Shown: positions 9,823 to 18,986, numbered from the stretch's first letter. The stretch is 64,000 nucleotides of DNA from Falsiroseomonas ponticola (GCF_016805305.1 NZ_JAERQN010000007.1:62001-126000), one strand, 5' to 3'. The notes: generated by a model from the letters alone, not told the origin. Numbers and translations are program-made.

Positions 9823-10704
9823 TCAGGCGCCCCCGGGCTTGCGGAGGATGAGCTTCATGTACCAGACCGCCAGGAAGACCAGCAGCGCCGTCAGGATCCA
9901 GGCCACCGCGCTGGCATAGCCCATGTCGTACCAGCGGAAGGCGATGGAGAAGACGAGATGCGCGAGCGTCACCGTCGATTGCCCCGGCCCGCCGCCCGTC
10001 AGCGTCACCACCTGGTCGAACATCTTCAGCGCGAAGACGGTCTTGAGGATGGCGACGACCGCCAGCACCGGCAGCAGGGCCGGGATGGTGACGTCCCGCA
10101 GCACCTGCCATTCCGTCGCGCCATCGATGCGGGCGGCCTCCTCCGGCTCCTTCGGCAGCGCGGCGAGACCGCCCAGCACGACCAGCGTCATGTAGGGCAC
10201 CCAGCGCCAGGCGTCGGAGAACATCAGCACCAGCAGCGCGGCGACGGGATCGGCCAGCCAGACGAAGCCCTTCAGCCAAGGGATGATCGCGCCCGCCAGC
10301 CAGGTGAAGACGCCCATCTCCGCGTTGAACATGAAGCGGAAGGAGATGCCGACCAGCGCCGGCGACACGGCGAAGGGCAGGATCAGCACGGCGCGCGTGA
10401 CGCTGTGCAGCACGCCCGCCCGCCGCAGCAGCAGCGCCAGGCCGAGCGCCGAGATCACGGTGACGGTGACGTCCAGCACCGTGAAGATCGCCGTCACCTT
10501 CGCCGCATTGGTGAAGTCCGGGTCATCGGTCAGCGCGATGAAGTAGTGCTCGATGCCGATGAAGGGGCCCGGCGTCAGCGACCGCGTCAGCCGCCAGTCC
10601 CGGAAGCTGGTGACGAGGGAGACGCCGAGCGGCCAGATCGTCGTCCCCATCACGAGCAGGGCCGCCGGCAGGATCAGCACATATTTCAGCCAGCGGTCCC
10701 GCAT
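9823..10704 (-). CDS. Sugar-type ABC transporter permease (MalF/UgpA family)
   Basis: Inner-membrane permease of 293 residues that pairs with the MalG-like protein. The start at 10704 (MRDRWLKYVLILPAAL) lies 5 bp after the stop of the binding-protein gene. The EAA loop reads EEAARIDGATEWQVL, followed by a GGPGQSTVTL segment typical of MalF/UgpA proteins. It belongs to the operon that begins with the binding protein at 12026. Confidence 0.9.
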   Translation of the reverse strand: MRDRWLKYVLILPAALLVMGTTIWPLGVSLVTSFRDWRLTRSLTPGPFIGIEHYFIALTDDPDFTNAAKVTAIFTVLDVTVTVISALGLALLLRRAGVLHSVTRAVLILPFAVSPALVGISFRFMFNAEMGVFTWLAGAIIPWLKGFVWLADPVAALLVLMFSDAWRWVPYMTLVVLGGLAALPKEPEEAARIDGATEWQVLRDVTIPALLPVLAVVAILKTVFALKMFDQVVTLTGGGPGQSTVTLAHLVFSIAFRWYDMGYASAVAWILTALLVFLAVWYMKLILRKPGGA

Positions 10705-10709
10705 GCGTG

Positions 10710-12026
10710 TCAGCCGCGGCGGACGATGCGCCGCACCTGCGCCGCGGCGGCGTTGAAGGCATCCGGCACGCTGCGGCTGCCGGATGCCGCCTCGCTCATC
10801 GCCGTCTCCAGCGCCTCCGCCACCTGCGGCCATTCGGGGCCGAAGGTGATGCTCTCCGTCCGTGCGAGGCCCTCCGCCGCGAAGCGGTGCATGCCGCCGA
10901 AGCGGGCATTCACCTGGTCATCCACCAGGTTCGGCTGCATCACCGCGACCACGTCATTCTCCCGCGGGTCGAGCAGCACCTCCTTCTCCAGCGCCGGGTT
11001 GGCGATCCAGGTCAGCAGCTCCGCCGCCGCTTCCTTGCGGCGGGACCGGCGGCTGATGCCCCAGACCCAGGTATTGGTGAAGGTGGTGCGCGGGCGGCCG
11101 GCGTAGCTCGGCATGGGGGCGAAGCCGAGCTGCGCCTCGCTCAGCCGGCTCGATTGCGGGTTCACCAGCGTGGAGCGCACCCACCACCAGACCGGCAGCA
11201 TCGCCGCATTGCCCTGGCCCATGAAGTTCACGGAATCCTGCTCCGCGAAGGAAAGGCTGCCGGCCGGCGCGATGCGGTGGCGGCGGAGCAGATCGACATA
11301 GTCCTGCACGGATTGCAGGCCGGCGGCGCTGTTGAAGGCGGGCTGGCCCTGCGCGTCGAACAGCTGCGCGCCGCGGCCCCAGAGGAAGTTGTACCACACC
11401 ATCAGGTTCTGGCCGTTGCCGCGGCCATAGGGCACGGAGACGCCGCTGATGCCCGGCTCCTTCTCCTGGATCGCGCGGCCGGTCTCGACCAGCGCCTCCC
11501 AGGTCGCGGGCGGCGTGAGGTTGTGCTTCTCGAACAGGTCCTTCCGGTAGAACAGCAGCTGCACATGGCCGCGGCTCGGCAGGCCCAGCAGGCGGTTGTT
11601 GACGCGGCCCTGGCGGAGATGCGCTTCCGGCCAGCGATCCAGCGGGATGCCCTTGGCGCGGACGATGTCGTCGATGGGGTCTAAGAGGTTGTTCAGCGAG
11701 GCCACCCACTGGTCCATCGCGATGGCCAGGTCGTAGTCGCCGCCGCCGCCGACCATCTCCGCCGTCAGCGCTTCCCGCATGCTGGCGAAGGGGACGAAGG
11801 TGTATTTCGCGGTGATGCCGGTCTGTTCGGTGAAGGCCGCCAGCCGCGCCTCATGCGCGCGGAACTGGCTGGCCACTACGCAGAGCACTTTCAGCTCCGT
11901 CCCCGCGAAGGGCTTGCCAGGCCGGAGCCCGGGCGTGGCGGTGACGGAGGCCTGCGCCCTGCCGGCGGTGGCCCATGCGGCGCCGCCCGCGGCGGCGGCC
12001 AGGATGTCGCGACGATGCAGCGCCAT
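10710..12026 (-). CDS. Extracellular solute-binding protein, family 1 (CUT1 importer)
   Basis: A 438-residue periplasmic binding protein that feeds the permeases encoded downstream. The ATG at 12026 follows a GGAGG ribosome site and starts a twin-arginine-like leader (MALHRRDILAAAAGG...GRAQA). The mature part shows family-1 features such as LKVLCVV near the start, LFYRKDLF and the WNFLWG-like aromatic region. It is the first gene of the operon, about 60 bp downstream of a 22-bp inverted repeat. The ligand is unknown. Confidence 0.9.
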   Translation of the reverse strand: MALHRRDILAAAAGGAAWATAGRAQASVTATPGLRPGKPFAGTELKVLCVVASQFRAHEARLAAFTEQTGITAKYTFVPFASMREALTAEMVGGGGDYDLAIAMDQWVASLNNLLDPIDDIVRAKGIPLDRWPEAHLRQGRVNNRLLGLPSRGHVQLLFYRKDLFEKHNLTPPATWEALVETGRAIQEKEPGISGVSVPYGRGNGQNLMVWYNFLWGRGAQLFDAQGQPAFNSAAGLQSVQDYVDLLRRHRIAPAGSLSFAEQDSVNFMGQGNAAMLPVWWWVRSTLVNPQSSRLSEAQLGFAPMPSYAGRPRTTFTNTWVWGISRRSRRKEAAAELLTWIANPALEKEVLLDPRENDVVAVMQPNLVDDQVNARFGGMHRFAAEGLARTESITFGPEWPQVAEALETAMSEAASGSRSVPDAFNAAAAQVRRIVRRG

Positions 12027-12085
12027 GGCGCGTTGTCCTCCCTGGCCGTGGCTTCGGCCCGGCCCCTTGCGCGGCAAGCCGCCCT

Positions 12086-12107
12086 GGCTTGCATGCGTAT
12101 GCAAGCC
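12086..12107. promoter_or_regulatory. Putative LacI-family operator (22-bp inverted repeat)
   Basis: The halves GGCTTGCATGC and GTATGCAAGCC are inverted copies with one mismatch in 11, symmetric about 12096/12097. It sits between the LacI-type regulator gene, which ends at 12141, and the start of the ABC operon at 12026. Size, symmetry and position are as expected for a LacI/GalR operator, so it is probably bound by the adjacent regulator. Confidence 0.8.
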
Positions 12108-12140
12108 TATCGACAGACCGAAGCGGCTGGCAAGTCTCCC

Positions 12141-13208
12141 TCAGCCGCTTTCGGTCCCCCGCCAGATGCGCTGGCCGTCCCGCTCCACCCAGCCGCTCGC
12201 GGGCAGGCGGGTGCTGGCGCGGATCACGAGTTCCCCGGGGATCACGGCCTGGCGCGTCGGCGCGGCCGGGTTCTCGATCATCTCGCAGACCAGCGCGACG
12301 GCGGCATCCACCATGGGCTGCAGGGGCTGGGAGAAGGAGGTGAGGGCATAGCTCCGCCAGGAAGCGGGCGCGGTATCGTCGAAGCCGACCAGGGAGAGGT
12401 CCTCCGGGATGCGCAGCCCGAATTCGTGGCGCGCCACCTCCGCCACCGCGATCGCCATGTGGTCATTGGCGCAGAAGATGGCATCGGGGCGGTCGCCATC
12501 CCGCAGCAGGTCGCGCGCGGCGGCGGCGGCGGCTTGGAAGCTGTAATGGCCCGTCGCGCGGCGGGGCGGCGCGAAGCCGTGGCGCGCCAGCCAGGTGGTG
12601 AAGCCGCGTTCGCGGTCGCGGCTGGTGGAGGAATTCTCGATGCCGGCGACGAAGCCGAAGCGCCGGTGCCCGCCCGCCGCCAGCAGTTCCGCGATCCGCT
12701 GGCCGCCGCGGAAATTCTGCCCGGTGACGGAGGAGACATGCGGCGCGCGGGTGGTGCGGTTGAACAGCAGCACGGGGATGCCGGCGCTGCGGCACTGCTC
12801 CGCCAGGGCCGAGGAGAGGGTGGTGGAGGCGAGGATGAGGCCATCCACCTGCCAGGCCATCACCTCCTCCAGCAGCGGGTCGGCGTGGCGGCCATGTTCG
12901 GGCATCAGCAGCAGCAGCTGGTAGCCGCGGGCGCGCAGCCCACGCGACATCGCCTCCAGCACCTCCGGGTAGAACTGGTTCTGCAGATAGGCGGCGGCGA
13001 CGCCGATGATGCGGCTGCGCCGCGTGGTCAGCGACCGCGCGATGGCATTCGGCCGGTAGCCCAGCGCGCGCGCCGCTTCCTCCACCTTCCGGCGCGTCTC
13101 CTCCGCGATGGAGGCGCCCGGCGTGAAGGCGCGGCTGACCGCGGATTGGGAGACGCCGGCGCGCTTCGCGACATCCGTGGCGGTGACGGGGCGGCGGCCT
13201 TCGCTCAT
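12141..13208 (-). CDS. LacI/GalR-family transcriptional regulator
   Basis: A 355-residue repressor with an N-terminal helix-turn-helix (VTATDVAKRAGVSQSAVSRAF, about residues 7-27), the hinge-helix region (YRPNAIARSL) and a periplasmic-binding-protein-like effector domain (IPVLLFNR, FVAGIENSS, DAIFCANDHMAIA, SLVGFDDT). The start at 13208 was preferred over 13235 because it leaves a short lead before the DNA-binding helices. It lies directly upstream of the sugar-type ABC operon on the same strand, with a matching operator between them, so it very likely controls that operon in response to the imported solute. Confidence 0.92.
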   Translation of the reverse strand: MSEGRRPVTATDVAKRAGVSQSAVSRAFTPGASIAEETRRKVEEAARALGYRPNAIARSLTTRRSRIIGVAAAYLQNQFYPEVLEAMSRGLRARGYQLLLLMPEHGRHADPLLEEVMAWQVDGLILASTTLSSALAEQCRSAGIPVLLFNRTTRAPHVSSVTGQNFRGGQRIAELLAAGGHRRFGFVAGIENSSTSRDRERGFTTWLARHGFAPPRRATGHYSFQAAAAAARDLLRDGDRPDAIFCANDHMAIAVAEVARHEFGLRIPEDLSLVGFDDTAPASWRSYALTSFSQPLQPMVDAAVALVCEMIENPAAPTRQAVIPGELVIRASTRLPASGWVERDGQRIWRGTESG

Positions 13209-13301
13209 CGGTCCATCGGTCGCGAAGGGTGGCACGCCAGCATCAGGGTCCGTCCGGGGGCAGGGCAGGGTGCCCGCCGCCGGGCCCCGCTGGCAAGAAG
13301 C

Positions 13302-13703
13302 TCAGGCGGGGGTGAAGAAGGGCAGGGCGTGGCCCTCCGCGCCCTGCTCGAAGCCGATCAGCACGGGCAGGCCGATCCGTGGCGCCTCTCCCCTGAAGCG
13401 GCCCAGCGCGCGGACCCCTTCCTCCATCGCCACGACCACGAGGGTATAGGGCAGGTCCCCCTTGAAGCCGGGGTGGAAGGCGTGGTGCGCGACCATCCAG
13501 CTATGGACCGTGCCGCGGCCGCTGCAATCCTTCCACGTCACCTCGAAGGAATGGCAGGCGTCGCAGAGCCAGCGGGGGTAGTGGCGCAGCCGGCCGCAGC
13601 CCGCGCATTGCTGCACCCGCAGCACGCCCGCCGCCGCGCCATCCCAATAGGGCTGGGTGAGGGGGGAGGGGTGGGGAACCGGCTTCGCTGCCTCGTCCAT
13701 CAT
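13302..13703 (-). CDS. DUF35 zinc-ribbon/OB-fold protein
   Basis: A 133-residue acyl-CoA-binding partner protein. The zinc ribbon is made by QQCAGCGRLRHYPRWLCDAC (two CxxC pairs). An OB-fold follows (GTVHSWMVAHHAFHPGFKGDLPYTLVVV). DUF35 proteins work as obligate partners of thiolase-fold enzymes, some as the dehydratase or aldolase half of CoA-ester degradation complexes. The gene starts 2 bp after the stop of the thiolase-like gene, which fits such a complex. Confidence 0.88.
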   Translation of the reverse strand: MMDEAAKPVPHPSPLTQPYWDGAAAGVLRVQQCAGCGRLRHYPRWLCDACHSFEVTWKDCSGRGTVHSWMVAHHAFHPGFKGDLPYTLVVVAMEEGVRALGRFRGEAPRIGLPVLIGFEQGAEGHALPFFTPA

Positions 13704-13705
13704 GC

Positions 13706-14857
13706 CTATCCCCGCCGCGCGATCAGCAGCGCGCCATCGCCGAGGTCGCCATATCCGGTGGCGAGCCCAAGCTCCACCCCCGGCACCTGGGCGCGCCCGG
13801 CCTGGTGGCGCAGCTGGCGCACCAGCTCCACCACATGGTTCATGCCGATCATGTGTGCCTGGCTCAGCAGCCCGCCATGGGTGTTCACGGGCAGCGCGCC
13901 GCCGAGGGCGATGCGCCCGCCCTGCACGAAGGCGCCGCCCTCGCCCTTGGCGCAGAAGCCGATGTCTTCCAGCTGGCAGAGCACGACCCAGGTGAAGCAG
14001 TCGTAGATTTCCGCCACCTGGATCTCGGCCGGCGTGACGCCCGCCATGGCGAAGGCGCGCGGTGCGGCCTTGGCGATGCCAAGGCGCGTCATGTCCGGCC
14101 GCTGGGTGATGGCGCTGGGGCTGTCCGGGTGCCCCTCCGCGATGCCGGAGACGAGCACGCGCGGCGCGCGCATGTCCCGCGCGCGATCCGCGGCGCTGAG
14201 GACGAAGGCCGCGCCGCCATCGCTTTCCAGGCTGCAATCCAGCAGGCGGAAGGGATCCGCGATCATCCGGCTGGCCTGGTGGTCCGCCAGGGTGATCGGC
14301 TTCTTCATGATGGCGTTGTCGTTCAGCAGCGCATGGCCGCGGATCGCGACCGCTATTTCCCCCAGCTGTTCGCTGGTGGTGCCGAACAGCTCCATGTGCC
14401 GCCGCGCCATCGGCGCGTAGAGCTGCGCGGGCGCGATGGCGCCGAGCGGCAGCTCGAACTCCGTCACCAGGTGGAATTGCGGCATGGCATGGATGCGCGC
14501 GCCGACCCGGGCGGCGAGGGAGGTGTTGCGCCCCGCCGCGACCAGCACATGGGTGCAGAGCCCAGCCTCAATCGCCGCCGCCGCGGTCTGGATGGAAGCG
14601 ATACCGCCCGCGCCGCCCATCGGCGTGACCGCGGTGTAGCGCAGGTCGGGGATGCCGAGGTTGGTGGCCAGTTCCTCCGCGCAGGCGCCGGTCGTGCCGA
14701 TGGGCATGATGCCGTCGATGTCGCGGGGGGAAAGGCCCGCATCGGCGATGGCGGCCAGCGCGGCCTCCAGCTGCAGGGCCGTGGCCGGGCGGGTGGCGCC
14801 GCGCTGGTAGGCGGTCTCCCCGATCCCGGTGATCGCCACCTTGTCACGAAGCGACAT
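13706..14857 (-). CDS. Thiolase-fold protein (SCP2/lipid-transfer type), partner of DUF35
   Basis: A 383-residue thiolase-superfamily protein. At the position of the usual nucleophile (CxSG near residue 90) it has MGGAGGIASI, with no cysteine. The C-terminal half keeps EIYDCFTW and VNTHGGLLSQAH. Loss of the Cys is known in the SCP2-like group that includes the retro-aldolase Ltp2, which also works with a DUF35 protein. An aldolase or other non-thiolytic role on a CoA ester is therefore plausible. Its start faces the molybdenum hydroxylase operon across 340 bp. Confidence 0.82.
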   Translation of the reverse strand: MSLRDKVAITGIGETAYQRGATRPATALQLEAALAAIADAGLSPRDIDGIMPIGTTGACAEELATNLGIPDLRYTAVTPMGGAGGIASIQTAAAAIEAGLCTHVLVAAGRNTSLAARVGARIHAMPQFHLVTEFELPLGAIAPAQLYAPMARRHMELFGTTSEQLGEIAVAIRGHALLNDNAIMKKPITLADHQASRMIADPFRLLDCSLESDGGAAFVLSAADRARDMRAPRVLVSGIAEGHPDSPSAITQRPDMTRLGIAKAAPRAFAMAGVTPAEIQVAEIYDCFTWVVLCQLEDIGFCAKGEGGAFVQGGRIALGGALPVNTHGGLLSQAHMIGMNHVVELVRQLRHQAGRAQVPGVELGLATGYGDLGDGALLIARRG

Positions 14858-15197
14858 CAGGCCGCCCCGCTTCCGCGGCCCTGGCGCGCTGCCGGCATGC
14901 GCTTCGTTTCCCCTCTTTCCTGCGGGGCATCATGGGGCCTCCTCCCGCCGGGCGGAAGACGGGGCAGGGCGCGGAATGACGGTGGCGTGATGGGGGGCTG
15001 CCGCAACGGCGCGTGACGCTGCCGGTTGTGACGGCAATGCCCGCATGGCGCGCATCCCTTCTGCCGGGATGCCCTGGCGAGGCAGCGCCGGCGAACGGCG
15101 CCGCACTCAACCCCGAAGCATGGACGGCAGGTGCCCCGGCACCGGCGTGCCCCTGGGCCGCGCCGACATCGTCCCTCGACCCGGAAGGACCTTCAGC
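14858..15197. other. 340-bp divergent intergenic region, no gene seen
   Basis: This gap separates the leftward thiolase/DUF35 pair from the rightward molybdenum hydroxylase operon and must hold both promoters. No convincing coding frame, strong palindrome or riboswitch was seen. A GGAAGGACC stretch at 15182-15190 is the likely ribosome site for the hydroxylase small subunit. Confidence 0.5.
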
Positions 15198-15812
15198 ATG
15201 ACCGCGCCGCCGCCCCTCCCGCTTTCCCGCCGCAGCCTGGTGGCGGGCGCCGCCGCGCTCTCCGCCGCCCCCTCGCCAGGCATGGCGGAGGAGGCGCCGG
15301 CGACCTCCGCCGTCTCGCTGCTGGTGAACGGGGAGGCGCACAGCCTCGACCTTGATCCGCGCACGACGCTGCTGGACGCGCTGCGCGAGCATCTGCGCCT
15401 GACCGGCAGCAAGAAGGGCTGCGACCACGGGCAATGCGGTGCCTGCACGGTGATGGTGAACGGCACGCGGATCTACAGCTGCCTGACCCTCGCCGTGATG
15501 CATGAGGGCGACGCGGTCACCACGATCGAGGGGCTGGGCACGCCCGACCGCCTGCATCCCCTGCAGGCGGCCTTCGTGCGGCATGACGGCTACCAATGCG
15601 GCTATTGCACGCCGGGACAGATCTGCGCCTCCGTCGCGATGCTGGAGGAGATCAGGGCCGGCATCCCGAGCCACGTCACCGCGGAGCTCGAGGCGCCGCC
15701 GGCCCTGACGGCGGAGGAGATCCGCGAGCGGATGAGCGGCAACATCTGCCGCTGCGGCGCCTATGCCAACATCCTCGACGCCATCACCGAAGTCGCGGGG
15801 ACGCCGGCATGA
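15198..15812 (+). CDS. Molybdenum hydroxylase, [2Fe-2S] small subunit (PaoA/YagT-like)
   Basis: A 204-residue iron-sulfur subunit with a twin-arginine leader (RRSLVAGAAAL), so the enzyme is probably exported folded to the periplasm. The plant-type [2Fe-2S] motif is CDHGQCGACTVMVNG plus a downstream Cys. The second cluster uses CGYCTPGQ and CRCGAY. It passes electrons from the molybdenum centre to the FAD subunit. The start was placed at 15198, which gives the Tat leader. It overlaps the next gene by 4 bp (ATGA). Confidence 0.92.
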   Translation: MTAPPPLPLSRRSLVAGAAALSAAPSPGMAEEAPATSAVSLLVNGEAHSLDLDPRTTLLDALREHLRLTGSKKGCDHGQCGACTVMVNGTRIYSCLTLAVMHEGDAVTTIEGLGTPDRLHPLQAAFVRHDGYQCGYCTPGQICASVAMLEEIRAGIPSHVTAELEAPPALTAEEIRERMSGNICRCGAYANILDAITEVAGTPA

Positions 15813-16756
15813 GGCCCTTCACCTATGAGCGTGCCCGCAGCCCGGCGGAGGCCGCCGCGGCGGCGCGCCGGCCCGGCACCCGCTTCATTGCCGGCGGCAC
15901 CAACCTGCTCGACCTGATGAAGCTGCAGATCGAGACGCCGGCCCATCTGGTGGATGTGAACCACCTCGGCCTCGACGCCATCGAGCCGACGCCGGAAGGG
16001 GGGCTGCGCATCGGCGCGCTGGTGCGCAACACGGACCTCGCCGCCGATGCGCGGGTGCGGCGGGACTATGCGGTGCTGTCGCGGGCCCTGTTGGCCGGCG
16101 CCTCCGGCCAGCTGCGCAACCGGGCGACCACGGCCGGCAACCTGCTGCAGCGCACGCGCTGCCCGTATTTCTATGACCCCGCCCAGCCCTGCAACAAGCG
16201 CCAGCCCGGCAGCGGCTGCGCGGCGATCGGCGGCATCACCCGGCAGCTCGCGGTGATCGGCGGCAGCGAGGCCTGCATCGCGACCCATCCGAGCGACATG
16301 GCGGTGGCGCTGCGCGTGCTGGATGCCGTGGTGGAGACGGTGGATGCGGCGGGCGCGACGCGCGCCATCCCGATGGCGGATTTCCACCGCCTGCCCGGCG
16401 ACACGCCGCATGTGGAGACGGCGCTGGCGCCGGGCGATTTCATCACCGGCGTGACGCTGCCGGCCCCGGCCGGCGGGCGGCATTTCTACCGCAAGGTGCG
16501 TGACCGCGCCTCCTACGCCTTCGCGCTGGTGTCGGTCGCCGCCGTGGTGCAGCCCGATGGCCGCGGCCGCGTCGCGCTGGGTGGCGTCGCGCACAAGCCC
16601 TGGCGCGTGGAGGCGGCGGAGGCCGCGCTGCCCGATGGCGCGCGCGCCGCGATGGGCGGCATCCTGGATGGCGCGCGGCCCACCCCCGACAACGCCTTCA
16701 AGGTCACGCTGGCGGAACGCGCGCTGGCTTCCGTGCTGGCCGAGGCGAGGAGCTGA
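15809..16756 (+). CDS. Molybdenum hydroxylase, FAD-binding medium subunit (PaoB/YagS-like)
   Basis: A 315-residue FAD subunit. FIAGGTNLLDLMK binds the FAD pyrophosphate and IRNRATTAGNL-like residues (QLRNRATTAGNLL) follow. A cysteine insert, CPYFYDPAQPCNKR...GC, matches the extra [4Fe-4S]-binding loop of PaoB-type subunits. The ATG overlaps the stop of the small subunit, which indicates coupled translation. Its role is to move electrons from the iron-sulfur clusters to the acceptor. Confidence 0.92.
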   Translation: MRPFTYERARSPAEAAAAARRPGTRFIAGGTNLLDLMKLQIETPAHLVDVNHLGLDAIEPTPEGGLRIGALVRNTDLAADARVRRDYAVLSRALLAGASGQLRNRATTAGNLLQRTRCPYFYDPAQPCNKRQPGSGCAAIGGITRQLAVIGGSEACIATHPSDMAVALRVLDAVVETVDAAGATRAIPMADFHRLPGDTPHVETALAPGDFITGVTLPAPAGGRHFYRKVRDRASYAFALVSVAAVVQPDGRGRVALGGVAHKPWRVEAAEAALPDGARAAMGGILDGARPTPDNAFKVTLAERALASVLAEARS

Positions 16757-16759
16757 GCG

Positions 16760-18979
16760 ATGAAGTTCGAAACCCCCGCCGCCGCCAACCCGATCGACCA
16801 GATGAAGGTGGTGGGCCGGCCGCTCGACCGCATCGATGGTCCGCTGAAGACCACCGGCCGCGCGCCCTATGCCTATGAACGCCACGATGCCGTGGCCAAC
16901 CAGGCCTATGGCCATGTGCTCGGCGCCGGCATCGCGAAGGGCCGCGTGGTGGCGATGCATACCGAGGCCGCGCGCGCGCTGCCGGGCGTGCTCGCCATCG
17001 TCACCACGCTCGACATGCCGCAGCTGCCCAAGGGGAAGATGAACACCGCCTTCCTCTTCGGCGGTGCGGAGATCCAGCACTACCACCAGGCGATCGCGGT
17101 GGTGGTGGCGGAGCGCTTCGAGCAGGCGCGCGACGCCGCCGCGCTGATCCGCGTGGAGTATGCGCGGGAGGAAGGGCGCTTCGACCTGGCGGCGGAAGGC
17201 CATGCCGCGCAGCCCGTCGATTCCGATGGGGAGGCCGGCAGCGCCGCCGAAGCCGATGACCGCGTCGGCGATTTCGAGGGTGCCTTCGCGCAGGCCGAGG
17301 TCACGCTGGACGAGACCTACACCACCCCCGACGAGAGCCACGCGATGATGGAGCCGCACGCCACCATCGCGGCGTGGGAAGGGGGCAGGCTCACCATCTG
17401 GACCTCCACCCAGATGGTGGCCTGGTGGCGGCGTGACCTTGCCATCACGCTCGGCCTGAAGCCCGAGGATGTGCGCGTGGACAGCCCCTATGTCGGTGGC
17501 GGCTTCGGCGGCAAGCTGTTCCTGCGCGCCGATGCTGTGCTGGCCGCGCTGGGCGCGCGGGCCGCGGGGCGGCCGGTGAAGCTGGCGCTGGCGCGGCCGC
17601 AGGTGGCGAACAACACCACGCATCGCCCGGCCACCATCCAGCGCATCCGCATCGGCGCGGGGCGCGACGGGCGCATCACCGCCATCGCGCATGAAAGCCT
17701 CTCCGGGGACCTGCCGGAGGGCCAGCCGGAAACGGCGGTGGCGCAGACGAAGCTGCTCTATGCCGGCGCGAACCGGCTGACGGCGATGCGCCTCGCGGTG
17801 CTCGACCTGCCGGAGGGCAATTCCATGCGCGCGCCGGGGGAGGCGCCGGGGATGATGGCGCTGGAGATCGCGATGGACGAGATGGCCGAGCGGCTCGGCA
17901 TCGATCCCGTCGAGTTCCGCATCCTGAACGACACGCAGGTGGACCCCGCCGATGCCGGGCGATCCTTCTCCCAGCGCCAGCTGGTGCGCTGCCTGCGGGA
18001 GGGGGCGGAGCGCTTCGGCTGGGCGCGGCGCAACCCCGTGCCGGGCCAGTGGCGCGAAGGGCGCTGGCTGCGCGGCATGGGCATGGCGGCGGGGTTCCGC
18101 AACAACCTGGTGGTGACGTCCGGCGCGCGCGTGCGGCTCGGCGCCGATGGCATCGTGACGGTCGAGACCGACATGACCGATATCGGCACGGGCAGCTACA
18201 CCATCATCGCCCAGACGGCGGCGGAGATGATGGGCGTCGGGCTGGACCGCGTGCGCGTGCGGCTGGGCGATTCCGATTTCCCGGTCTCGGCCGGCTCCGG
18301 CGGGCAGTTCGGCGGCAACAGCGCCACCGCCGGCGTCTATGCCGCCTGCGTGAAGCTGCGGGAGGCCGTGGCGCAACGGCTCGGCTTCAACGCCGCCGAC
18401 GCGACCTTCGGGGAGGGGGAGGTGCGGTCGGGCAACCGGCGCGTGGCGCTGGCCGAGGCCGCCGCGCGGCAGGAGCTGGTGGCGGAGGACCGGATCGAGT
18501 TCGGCGACCTGTCGAAGCGCTTCCAGCAATCCACCTTCGCCGGGCATTTCGTGGAGGTCGCCGTGGACGCCTTCACCGGGGAGACGCGGCTGCGCCGCAT
18601 GCTCGCGGTCTGCGCCGCGGGCCGCATCCTCAATCCCAAGACGGCGCGCAGCCAGGTGATCGGCGCCATGACCATGGGCGTCGGTGCGGCGCTGATGGAG
18701 GAGCTGCATGTGGACAAGCGCCACGGCTTCTTCGTGAACCACGACCTGGCGGGCTACGAGGTGCCGGTCCATGCCGACATCCCCCGGCAGGAGGTGGTGT
18801 TCCTGGACGAGGCCGATCCCGTCTCCTCCCCCATGAAGGCGAAGGGGGTGGGGGAGCTTGGCCTCTGCGGCGTCGGCGCCGCCGTGGCCAATGCGATCTA
18901 CAACGCCACGGGCGTGCGCGTGCGCGACTATCCGGTGACGCTGGACAAGCTGCTGGAAGGCCTGCCGGACGTCACCTGA
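16760..18979 (+). CDS. Molybdenum hydroxylase, molybdopterin-binding large subunit (PaoC/YagR-like)
   Basis: The 739-residue catalytic subunit binds the molybdenum cofactor and oxidises an aldehyde or N-heterocycle using water oxygen. Seen are the N-terminal hammerhead domain (GRAPYAYERHD), YVGGGFGGK, RAPGEAPGMMALE and, near the end, KGVGELGLCGVGAAVANA, which holds the conserved catalytic Glu. It starts 3 bp after the medium subunit. PaoABC of E. coli detoxifies aromatic aldehydes in the periplasm. The substrate here is not known, and no dedicated chaperone gene (PaoD/XdhC type) is beside it. Confidence 0.92.
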   Translation: MKFETPAAANPIDQMKVVGRPLDRIDGPLKTTGRAPYAYERHDAVANQAYGHVLGAGIAKGRVVAMHTEAARALPGVLAIVTTLDMPQLPKGKMNTAFLFGGAEIQHYHQAIAVVVAERFEQARDAAALIRVEYAREEGRFDLAAEGHAAQPVDSDGEAGSAAEADDRVGDFEGAFAQAEVTLDETYTTPDESHAMMEPHATIAAWEGGRLTIWTSTQMVAWWRRDLAITLGLKPEDVRVDSPYVGGGFGGKLFLRADAVLAALGARAAGRPVKLALARPQVANNTTHRPATIQRIRIGAGRDGRITAIAHESLSGDLPEGQPETAVAQTKLLYAGANRLTAMRLAVLDLPEGNSMRAPGEAPGMMALEIAMDEMAERLGIDPVEFRILNDTQVDPADAGRSFSQRQLVRCLREGAERFGWARRNPVPGQWREGRWLRGMGMAAGFRNNLVVTSGARVRLGADGIVTVETDMTDIGTGSYTIIAQTAAEMMGVGLDRVRVRLGDSDFPVSAGSGGQFGGNSATAGVYAACVKLREAVAQRLGFNAADATFGEGEVRSGNRRVALAEAAARQELVAEDRIEFGDLSKRFQQSTFAGHFVEVAVDAFTGETRLRRMLAVCAAGRILNPKTARSQVIGAMTMGVGAALMEELHVDKRHGFFVNHDLAGYEVPVHADIPRQEVVFLDEADPVSSPMKAKGVGELGLCGVGAAVANAIYNATGVRVRDYPVTLDKLLEGLPDVT

Positions 18980-18986
18980 CAGCAAG

